Source: Enterococcus mundtii (GTDB taxonomy: Bacteria > Bacillota > Bacilli > Lactobacillales > Enterococcaceae). Taken from it: a DNA stretch of 64,000 bases. The notes under the pieces are model-generated. The model saw nothing but the letters and a program-made list of their open reading frames with translations. It made no database searches and was not told the DNA's origin. Both the position numbers and the translations under genes were made by a program. Within the stretch, counting starts at the first letter, position 1. Each line of letters starts with the position of its first letter. The stretch lies in the NCBI RefSeq assembly GCF_013394305.1, contig NZ_AP019810.1, positions 2,234,001 to 2,298,000 of the forward strand, written 5' to 3'. This document shows, in pieces, positions 42,640 through 51,431 of the stretch.

Positions 42640-44647
42640 TCAAAAACACAAAAACTATTACGAAGGACCCAAGGTGATCGTGACTTGGGCCCTTGGTCAT
42701 TTATTAGGTCTAAAGATGCCAGAGGATCTGAATAAGGAATGGCAAAGCTGGCAGATGGAGACCTTGCCGATGATCCCTAAAAAACTAGGGATCAAACCCT
42801 TACCAAAAACTGGTCATCAATTGAAAGCCATCAAGCAATTGGCTAGTCGTAAAGATGTCTCAGAAGCAGTGATCGCCACAGATGCCGGACGTGAAGGAGA
42901 ACTCGTTGCACGTTGGATCTTGGAATACGTTCACTTCAATAAGCCGGTGAAACGTTTGTGGATCTCCTCTCAAACGGACAAAGCGATCAAGACAGGTTTC
43001 AGCCAATTGAAACCAGCTAAAAGCTATGATGCGCTGTATGAGTCTGCTTTGGCCAGGGCAAAAGCAGATTGGTTGGTCGGGTTGAATGTGACACGTGCAC
43101 TGACAGTAAAATATCAAGACAATTTATCAGCGGGTCGGGTACAAACCCCAACCTTAGCTTTGGTGCGTAATCAGGAAAAGAAAATCGAATCATTCCGACC
43201 ACAAACGTATTTTACGATTTCATTGACAGTCGGCAATGAACAAGCAAAAATGGTCCAAAAAAACCAGTTTGCTTTGAAATCCCATGAAGAAGCCCAAGCG
43301 TTTGTTAAAACCCTTAGTCAGAGTAAGGGAACAGTAGTCAACATTGAAGAAAAAACAAAGACAGAAAAAGCTCCTCTGCCTTATGATCTCACGGAGATCC
43401 AACGAGAAGCCAACCAACGTTATGGTTATTCTGCAAAGAAAACGTTAGGACTTGTTCAAAGTTTATACGAAACGCACAAGATCGTCACCTATCCACGAAC
43501 AGATAGTAAATATTTGACGAATGATATGAAAAGTACCATGAAAGAAAGACTTCAAGCCATCAGCGATTTTGCACCAGAAGTGAAAACTTATTTGAAGAAT
43601 GGGGCAGTGGTTCGTCAAACGAGTGTCTTCCAAGATAGTAAAGTAACAGATCACCATGCTTTGTTACCGACGGAAAATCGTCCACGCTATGAAAAATTAA
43701 GTAACGAAGAACAAAAAATCTACCAAATGATCGTGACACGATTCTTAGGGTTATTTGCAGAACCACATAAAATCAGTCAAACGAAAATCACTGTCGTATT
43801 TGGGAACGAACAATTTGTTTTCCGCCAAAACCGGGTGTTGGAAGCTGGTTGGAAAACGTCTGCTGAAAGTCATGTGGATTCGTTTGACTGGAAAAAAGAC
43901 ATGCGCATCCAACCTGATTTTACGATCAAAAAGGAATTGTCGGCACCGCCAAAACCTTTGACAGAAGCAAGTCTGTTAGGTTTGATGGAAAAACACAGTT
44001 TAGGCACGCCCGCGACTCGTGCGGAGATCATTGAAAAGTTGATCAAATCCGAATTAATGGAACGCACACCGCAAGGCTTACAAGTCTCACCGAAGGGCAA
44101 GCAGTTGTTAGAACTGGTCAATCCATCACTTGTGACACCAGATTTGACTGAAAGTTGGGAAAGAGATCTAGAAGCGATCGCGCTTGGAAAAAAACAAGCC
44201 AACGTCTTTTTACAATCCATCGAAAAAGAAACGAAGCGACTTGTCCAAGAAATCAAAACAAGTAAGCAAGAATACCAAGATTTTTCGATTACCCAAAAGA
44301 AATGTCCGGATTGTGGCTCGAATCTTCGTGAGAAGAACACAAAAGATGGCAAAATCTATGTGTGTACGAATCAAGATTGTAGCTATCGTCGTCGGAAAGA
44401 TCCGAAAGTCTCTAACCATCGTTGTCCACAATGTCACCGCAAAATGGAGATCATTGAAGGCAAAAATGGCGCTTACTTCCGTTGTAAATTTGACGGGACG
44501 ACAGAGAAGATGCTAGAAAAAAAAGAGCAGAAGAAAAAAATGACAAAACATGAAGAACGTCGCTTGATGAAGAAATATTCTCAAGCAGAAGAACCGGAAG
44601 AAAGCCCATTAGCAGCAGCCTTAAAAGCTGCGATGAAGGATAGTTAA
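42572..44647 (+). CDS. topB: DNA topoisomerase III
   Basis: Type IA topoisomerase of 691 residues that relaxes and decatenates DNA by single-strand passage. TOPRIM start L-I-L-A-E-K-P-S-V-A near 3-12 and D-A-G-R-E-G-E near 104-110. The active-site tyrosine lies in T-Y-P-R-T-D-S near 308. The C-terminus carries two zinc-ribbon modules (C-P-D-C-G-S-N-L near 576 and C-P-Q-C-H-R-K near 614). ATG 42572 has AAAGGA 6 bases upstream and lies inside the DUF1033 gene. Confidence 0.95.
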   Translation: MKQLILAEKPSVAKDLSKVLGANQKHKNYYEGPKVIVTWALGHLLGLKMPEDLNKEWQSWQMETLPMIPKKLGIKPLPKTGHQLKAIKQLASRKDVSEAVIATDAGREGELVARWILEYVHFNKPVKRLWISSQTDKAIKTGFSQLKPAKSYDALYESALARAKADWLVGLNVTRALTVKYQDNLSAGRVQTPTLALVRNQEKKIESFRPQTYFTISLTVGNEQAKMVQKNQFALKSHEEAQAFVKTLSQSKGTVVNIEEKTKTEKAPLPYDLTEIQREANQRYGYSAKKTLGLVQSLYETHKIVTYPRTDSKYLTNDMKSTMKERLQAISDFAPEVKTYLKNGAVVRQTSVFQDSKVTDHHALLPTENRPRYEKLSNEEQKIYQMIVTRFLGLFAEPHKISQTKITVVFGNEQFVFRQNRVLEAGWKTSAESHVDSFDWKKDMRIQPDFTIKKELSAPPKPLTEASLLGLMEKHSLGTPATRAEIIEKLIKSELMERTPQGLQVSPKGKQLLELVNPSLVTPDLTESWERDLEAIALGKKQANVFLQSIEKETKRLVQEIKTSKQEYQDFSITQKKCPDCGSNLREKNTKDGKIYVCTNQDCSYRRRKDPKVSNHRCPQCHRKMEIIEGKNGAYFRCKFDGTTEKMLEKKEQKKKMTKHEERRLMKKYSQAEEPEESPLAAALKAAMKDS

Positions 44648-44648
44648 G

Positions 44649-45134
44649 TTACAAGACTTCATACCTTGGCAGATGATCCACATGAGCGAGTAGTCGTTCA
44701 AAATCTGCAAAGGGAAAAATGATGGTACTGGTGTTGCTGTTTGGATGAAAGCCCACGGTATCTTTGCGATCGATCGAGGAATCAATGACGACTTGGATCT
44801 CGTTTTCTAAATCGTTGACTAAGGCAAATGGATTGACGGTACCTGGCGGAACATGTAACAACTGTTTGACTTGGTCTCCTGACACAAACGATAATCGTTT
44901 TTCATTCAACTGTTCTGCCAATAACTTCAAGTCGGCTTGTTTTTCATCAGGTAAGACGACAAAATATATTTGTTTGCCTTTCTTTGATTTGACCAAAAGA
45001 TTTTTAACTTGTGGACCTGGTAAAGTAAAAGTTAGATTTTTGACAGAAGTAATGGCTGGATGATTCACTTCTTGGTAATTGATTGCCAATAGATCAAGCA
45101 ATTCATAGGCCTCTTGTTTCGTGGCATGACACAT
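44649..45134 (-). CDS. YbaK/ProX-type aminoacyl-tRNA deacylase
   Basis: Editing-domain protein of 161 residues that hydrolyses mischarged tRNA, most like PrdX/ProX family members that clear Ala-tRNA(Pro) or Cys-tRNA(Pro). The conserved Lys lies in N-L-L-V-K-S-K-K-G near 50-58 and the G-T-V-N-P-F-A-L segment near 100. ATG 45134 is preferred, since GGAGG lies about 9 bases before it and after the ATG at 45155. It is convergent with topB, separated by one base. Confidence 0.85.
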   Translation of the reverse strand: MCHATKQEAYELLDLLAINYQEVNHPAITSVKNLTFTLPGPQVKNLLVKSKKGKQIYFVVLPDEKQADLKLLAEQLNEKRLSFVSGDQVKQLLHVPPGTVNPFALVNDLENEIQVVIDSSIDRKDTVGFHPNSNTSTIIFPFADFERLLAHVDHLPRYEVL

Positions 45135-45224
45135 AAAAAACAATCCTCCATTCATTTTTTATTTATTTTAGCACAAAAAAGATTGACAAATAAAAATGAA
45201 TCAGGTAAATTACTCATTAAGTTA

Positions 45225-45482
45225 AATAAAAGACATCGAAAAGAAGAGTAGCAATTAAGTGTTTGAAGAGAGTCTCTGGTTGGTGAGAAGAGGCAATAAC
45301 TGATTGTGAAACACATCTTGGAGTCGATTTTCTGAACAGCCAGTAAGAAAATCCGGGAAGCCCGTTATAGCTGCGGTCGTTGTTAGACGACCAGATAAGG
45401 TTAGTTTTGCGAGAAACTAATAAAAAAAGGTGGAACCACGTATTTTGCGTCCTTTGATCTTCGGATCAAAGGACTTTTTTTG
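45225..45482 (+). promoter_or_regulatory. T-box riboswitch, probable histidine specifier
   Basis: The T-box sequence AAGGTGGAACCACG (45427-45440) is followed by a terminator (stem GTCCTTTGATC, loop TTCG, GATCAAAGGAC, T7; 45449-45481). Stem I has the AGAGAG and GGTTGGTGAGA elements at about 45264-45292. Aligned with glyQS (GAAA-GGC-ATTCTTGAG), the segment GAAA-CAC-ATCTTGGAG puts the specifier at 45312-45314, reading CAC (His). The TGGA bulge would pair with discriminator U73, whereas bacterial tRNA-His usually has C73, so the His call is tentative. Confidence 0.88.
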
Positions 45483-45548
45483 TTTTTCATGTGGTTGGAA
45501 GGGACAGCTAACAATGTACCCCTTTAAAGAAAAGAGGAGGAAAAGAAA

Positions 45549-46190
45549 ATGAATGATTTATTAGAAGTGATGCCACAGTTGTTAGTAGGGGCGCTGACAA
45601 CCTTGAAATTATTTGCCTTTACCTTGATTGGTTCTTTGCCATTAGGAATTATTTTAGCCTTAGGGTTGTCGTTACATTTTAAACCGATCCGTTATTTCCT
45701 ACAAACGTATGTCTGGATCATGCGAGGAACACCGCTATTATTACAATTGATCTTCGTGTTTTACGGTTTGCCAACGATCGGGATCGTGTTTGATCGTTTC
45801 GAAGCTGCTTTGATCGCATTCGTTTTAAATTATGCTGCCTATTTTGCTGAGATTTTCCGTGGTGGTATCCAGTCTATCCCTAAAGGGCAGTATGAAGCAG
45901 CTCAAGTCTTACAGTTGAGTCCTTTCCAAACAGTGACAAGAATCATTATTCCGCAAGTAACAAAAATCGTGTTACCTTCTGTCGGCAATGAAGTCATCAA
46001 TCTAGTGAAAGATTCTTCGTTGATCTATATCTTAGGTTTAGGTGATGTGATGCGAGCGGGTAAGATCGCGATGGAGAGAGATGCAAGTTTACTTCCATTG
46101 CTTGGCGTGGCACTGATCTATCTCGCACTAACAGGAGTGCTGACGATCGTGTTGAAGCAAATTGAAGAAAAATTAAATTATTACCGCTAA
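45549..46190 (+). CDS. Polar amino acid ABC transporter permease (HisX/GlnP type)
   Basis: Membrane permease of 213 residues with about five helices and the amino acid permease signature P-L-L-L-Q-L-I-F-V-F-Y-G near 60-71 and E-I-F-R-G-G-I-Q-S-I-P-K-G-Q-Y-E-A-A near 102-119 (EAA loop). First gene of a three-gene operon behind the T-box, so it is made when its cognate tRNA is uncharged. Substrate: histidine is the best guess from the specifier. Confidence 0.93.
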   Translation: MNDLLEVMPQLLVGALTTLKLFAFTLIGSLPLGIILALGLSLHFKPIRYFLQTYVWIMRGTPLLLQLIFVFYGLPTIGIVFDRFEAALIAFVLNYAAYFAEIFRGGIQSIPKGQYEAAQVLQLSPFQTVTRIIIPQVTKIVLPSVGNEVINLVKDSSLIYILGLGDVMRAGKIAMERDASLLPLLGVALIYLALTGVLTIVLKQIEEKLNYYR

Positions 46191-46210
46191 GAAACGAGGA
46201 GGGAACAGCG

Positions 46211-46846
46211 ATGATTGAATTAAAAAAGATTAGTAAATCATTTGGTGACAAACAAGTGATCAAAGATTTTGATTTAGTAATACCGGAAGGACAAACATTA
46301 GCGATCGGCGGACCGTCAGGAGGCGGTAAAACAACGATGTTACGGATTTTAGCCGGTTTAGAAAAAGCTGACAGTGGTGAGTTTTACCTGGATGGCACGA
46401 AATTTGACCCTTTTGAATTGAAAACAGAAGAACAAGTGGTAGGCGTCGTGTTTCAAGATTTCCAGCTTTTCCCACACTTGAGTATTTTTGACAATATTAC
46501 TTTGGCACCTAAAATGGTGTTGAAACAAAGTAAAGAAGAATACACGAAAAAGGCGGAGGAATTAGCGGACTCATTAGGGATTCGTGATTTATTAGGAAAT
46601 TATCCTTATCAATTATCTGGAGGACAAAAACAACGTGTGGCCATTGCTCGTGCGTTAGCGATGAACCCACGAGTGTTAGCTTATGATGAACCGACGAGTG
46701 CATTAGATCCAGAGTTACGCCAACAAGTAGAGAAGTTGATTCTTTCATTAAAAGAAGAAGGCGTGACACAAATCATCGTGACCCACGATTTAGTCTTTGC
46801 TGAAAACGTTGGGGATCAATTGATCAAAGTTATGCCAAGTAAGTAG
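46211..46846 (+). CDS. Polar amino acid ABC transporter ATPase
   Basis: ATP-binding subunit of 211 residues, slightly short for the family. Walker A G-G-P-S-G-G-G-K-T-T near 34-43, signature L-S-G-G-Q-K-Q-R near 137-144 and Walker B V-L-A-Y-D-E-P-T near 158-165. GAGGAGGG ribosome site. Middle gene of the T-box operon. Confidence 0.94.
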   Translation: MIELKKISKSFGDKQVIKDFDLVIPEGQTLAIGGPSGGGKTTMLRILAGLEKADSGEFYLDGTKFDPFELKTEEQVVGVVFQDFQLFPHLSIFDNITLAPKMVLKQSKEEYTKKAEELADSLGIRDLLGNYPYQLSGGQKQRVAIARALAMNPRVLAYDEPTSALDPELRQQVEKLILSLKEEGVTQIIVTHDLVFAENVGDQLIKVMPSK

Positions 46847-46864
46847 GAAAGCGGTGGGGAGAAA

Positions 46865-47677
46865 ATGAAAAAATTCAGCTTTTTGATTTTATCTTTGATT
46901 GGTTTTTTCTTTTTAACTGGCTGCACGAATGAGCGGACAGCGACAGAAAGCTGGTCAAGAATCAATGAAGAAAAAAAGATTATCGTAGGACTAGACGACA
47001 GCTTTGTACCAATGGGTTTTCGTGATAAAGATGGTAAACTGACAGGATTTGATATTGAGTTAGCGAAAGCTGTCTTTGATGAATATGGCATTACTGTTGA
47101 GTTCCAACCAATTGACTGGTCAATGAAGGAGTTCGAATTAAACAACGGAACAATTGATTTGATCTGGAACGGGTATTCAAAAACGCCAGAACGTGAAGAA
47201 AAAGTCTTGTTTACAAAACCATATATGAAAAATGATCAAGTATTGATCACACCAAAAACTTCTGGTATTACAAGCTTTGAACAAATGCAAGACAAAATCT
47301 TAGGCGCACAAAACGGTTCTTCTGGTTATGATATGTTTGTCAGACATCCAGAAATACTCAAAGACTATGTGAAAAATCAAGAGGCAGTTTTGTATGCAAG
47401 CTTTAATGAAGCATTGATCGATTTGAAAAGTGGCCGTACAGATGGTGTGTTGATCGACAAAGTCTATGCCGAGTATTTTTTGAACATACGAGACGAATTA
47501 GACAATTTCAATGTGATCAAAGGGGACTTTGATGGAGAAGATTTTGCTGTCGGTGCGCGAAAAAATGACGAAATACTTGTGGAAAAAGTCAATGATGGCA
47601 TAGCCGAATTGGTTGAAAACGGAAAATTTAAAAAGATCTCAGAGAAGTGGTTTGGTGAAGATGTCACACCAGAATAG
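46865..47677 (+). CDS. Amino acid-binding lipoprotein of the T-box ABC transporter
   Basis: Solute-binding lipoprotein of 270 residues. Signal peptide with lipobox L-T-G-C near residue 20. SBP family 3 pattern: I-V-G-L-D-D-S-F-V-P-M-G-F near 41-53, G-F-D-I-E-L-A near 62-68 and W-N-G-Y-S-K-T-P-E-R near 102-111. Last gene of the operon, 18 bases after the ATPase, followed by a terminator. Confidence 0.93.
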   Translation: MKKFSFLILSLIGFFFLTGCTNERTATESWSRINEEKKIIVGLDDSFVPMGFRDKDGKLTGFDIELAKAVFDEYGITVEFQPIDWSMKEFELNNGTIDLIWNGYSKTPEREEKVLFTKPYMKNDQVLITPKTSGITSFEQMQDKILGAQNGSSGYDMFVRHPEILKDYVKNQEAVLYASFNEALIDLKSGRTDGVLIDKVYAEYFLNIRDELDNFNVIKGDFDGEDFAVGARKNDEILVEKVNDGIAELVENGKFKKISEKWFGEDVTPE

Positions 47678-47721
47678 GTGACAGGATGACATGAAGGATC
47701 GAATCATAGGGGAAGTCAAAA

Positions 47722-47754
47722 TAGTGGAACAGCATCTGCTGCTCCGCTTTTTTT
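47722..47754 (+). terminator. Terminator of the T-box ABC operon
   Basis: AGTGGAACAGC, loop ATCT, GCTGCTCCGCT (one mismatch, one G-U) followed by seven T residues. Confidence 0.82.
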
Positions 47755-47867
47755 ATTTGTTTTGGACTTATTTTTTAAATGACTAGACTTTTATTTAGAA
47801 ATGTCAAAAATCTACTTGGTAATGAAAAGGGTTTCGTGTTATTCTAAAGAGGTAAAGATTGAACTAG

Positions 47868-49328
<1,461 letters not shown>

Positions 49329-49370
49329 ATATTGCACGAATAATACGTACTAAAGTGGATGGCACAATTT

Positions 49371-49420
49371 AAAAAAAGGAACAAAAGAGGAGGTACTGCT
49401 CATCTTTTGTTCCTTTTTTT
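49371..49420. terminator. Bidirectional terminator between the beta-glucosidase and the phosphoesterase
   Basis: AAAAAAAGGAACAAAAGA pairs with TCTTTTGTTCCTTTTTTT around a 14-base loop. Confidence 0.93.
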
Positions 49421-49464
49421 GTTTGTCTTTTAGCTTTTACATCACCTAGAATTTCTGTTGATCA

Positions 49465-51006
49465 CTAGTCTAACATAAATTGTTGAAGCACCGTTACACC
49501 AAAATCAGGTGCAGTCAATAATGTTGCGCCGATTGCGGCATCCGTCAATTTCCCACTATACGAATTTAGTGTGAGTAGTTTTCCGCTTCGAACGTTTCTG
49601 AACTTGTACAAAGGAATGGTTCCATAGGCATTTCCTGCGCTTACTACTCGCCATTGTGCCCGTTTATCTGAAGCATTTAAAACCCCAGTGCGTACAATAG
49701 AGAAGCCATTCCATTTACTATCTGATTCATACATTGAAAAATTATTTGCTCGATTATGGATGACAAAGGAATTGTTAGCCTCATAGAATACAAATCTCCA
49801 TTGTTGGTTCGTATTCCTATGTTCATTAAAATAGATGACATCATCACTACTTGCTGAATCATCTAGCGCTCTACTATTATTAAGAGAATTAATGATGTGA
49901 TAAGAATTACCTACCCTATTAGCCAATTCTTTTTGCTGTTGGTAGTCTCTGTCATCATTCACAGCAGTGAGTCCTTTCGAATTTATAGCAATTGTATCAA
50001 TGAGTTGTTTCTTTTCCCAAACATTCCCAATCACTCGATAGATTTTCATCTCATTTTTTGAATGATCGACTTCTGCAGTTAAGTAAGTTTTTTGAGAAGC
50101 ACTGCCAGAAGAATAAACTGGGACTTTGCCAAAATACTGTGGGTAAGAAACCTTACCGATTGTTTTGTGATAATGCCCTGCAAAAACGGCTCGCAACGTT
50201 CCATTATCATAATATTTTTCTACCATTGCCTTGAATCTTCCTTGGGGATCACTTCCCAATTTCCAATCATTTGGTTTATGTATATAAAGAATAGCCGGTT
50301 GGTTTGCACTTCTTGCTTCTTCTAACTGTCTCTCGATATAGTCCATCCCAGGTGTTAACCAATAAGTAGGACCAGGCCCTTCAGAGCAAGAAAGATGCAT
50401 CGTGGGATAATTGTTGGCTGTGATCATTCTAAAATCCCCAATTTTTTGTGAATAGTTTAGGCTATCAACATGCTTAGATTCAAAAAAGTAATCTTCTTTC
50501 CAAGTATCTTTTGAAATCCAATTATGAGGTCTATAGGTATGCATTCTGTTAAAGGTTATCCGCCAAGCTTGGTTGAGGAAAGTATCCTCGAAATTATTTT
50601 CAATATCGTGGTTTCCTAGGCCATAAGAATAAGGCATTTTTAGTCTACTGAATAATTGATCCATGCGACTCCACTGAGAGCCTTGACCGTAAGCAGTGAC
50701 ATCCCCATTGACATAGGTATGTATTACTTTATTGCCGATGCTTGTTGAATAATCATTGATACTGTCATACTGATTTAAAATTAACGCAGCGGACTCCGCT
50801 CTGAGATCGCTATCTGATTGATAAATACCATCATCTGTTTTTGCTGTCCATGGAAATTGAGGATCAGAGGTAACTACAAACGAATAGTCGATGTCTGCGA
50901 ATGCCGTAGTGCCAACCATAATTGTACCTACTAGAATACTCGCACTCAAAGTAATGCTTTTGATCATTTTATTTATTAATATTTTAGTACGCTTTTCAAA
51001 TTTCAT
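49465..51006 (-). CDS. Secreted metallophosphoesterase with C-terminal ricin-type beta-trefoil domain
   Basis: A 513-residue protein. Signal peptide at about 1-37 (cut near A-F-A-D-I). Metallophosphoesterase domain at about 40-330, with V-T-S-D-P-Q-F near 44-50, Y-V-N-G-D-V near 97-102, G-L-G-N-H-D near 129-134 and A-G-H-Y-H near 276-280. The C-terminal 150 residues form a beta-trefoil lectin-like domain, with Q-Q-W-R-F near 402 and Q-W-R-V-V near 449 as QxW repeats. Such domains bind sugars, so the enzyme may act on surface or host glycans, nucleotides or phosphate esters. GGAG site before the ATG. Single gene. Confidence 0.82.
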   Translation of the reverse strand: MKFEKRTKILINKMIKSITLSASILVGTIMVGTTAFADIDYSFVVTSDPQFPWTAKTDDGIYQSDSDLRAESAALILNQYDSINDYSTSIGNKVIHTYVNGDVTAYGQGSQWSRMDQLFSRLKMPYSYGLGNHDIENNFEDTFLNQAWRITFNRMHTYRPHNWISKDTWKEDYFFESKHVDSLNYSQKIGDFRMITANNYPTMHLSCSEGPGPTYWLTPGMDYIERQLEEARSANQPAILYIHKPNDWKLGSDPQGRFKAMVEKYYDNGTLRAVFAGHYHKTIGKVSYPQYFGKVPVYSSGSASQKTYLTAEVDHSKNEMKIYRVIGNVWEKKQLIDTIAINSKGLTAVNDDRDYQQQKELANRVGNSYHIINSLNNSRALDDSASSDDVIYFNEHRNTNQQWRFVFYEANNSFVIHNRANNFSMYESDSKWNGFSIVRTGVLNASDKRAQWRVVSAGNAYGTIPLYKFRNVRSGKLLTLNSYSGKLTDAAIGATLLTAPDFGVTVLQQFMLD

Positions 51007-51431
51007 TTCTACTCCATTCTCTTATATTAATTTATTTTTTAAAGTTTGTTTCACTTTTATTTTGAAATTCTACACTCGAAGGCTTTTTTGATTCTTGTGA
51101 GTGTTATGACAAAACAAAAAGTGGTGTGATTTCCTATATTTTCGTAACCTCCTTTAAAGTTGATTGTTTTAAAAAAAGTATATCTTCCTATAATAGGTAC
51201 TGTTCATAGTGTGTGGTGTTGCAACAAATAATTCTTCTTACAAAGACATAAAAGAATTTCTATCCTCACCTCAACGAAAGAGCGAAGACCATGGAGGCAA
51301 AAGGGGTGGCGAGGATCGTAGGAAGAGTTTTGAAGAATCAGATAAAAAGAAAATCAGCAATCGGGCAAACAAAACTTTTGTTCGCTTGCTTTTTTTTGTA
51401 TAATGGAACTTGATGAAAAGAGGGATATATC
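51007..51431. other. Intergenic region upstream of ftsK with a possible structured RNA
   Basis: 425 bases. ATCCTCACC (51262-51270) can pair with GGCGAGGAT (51308-51316) around inner CTC/GAG pairing, giving a compact fold of about 55 bases. TATAAT at 51399-51404 lies about 28 bases before ftsK and probably belongs to its promoter. The short open frame at 51209-51403 has no ribosome site and is not called. No known RNA family recognised. Confidence 0.35.

Noticed and set aside
43870-44352. Long minus-strand frame (160 codons) inside topB
   Set aside because: topB is unmistakable on the plus strand, including zinc ribbons; the reverse frame is a by-product of its codon use.
51209-51403. Plus-strand 64-codon frame before ftsK
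   Set aside because: No ribosome site; its end overlaps the ftsK promoter and its sequence is better explained by a hairpin-rich leader.
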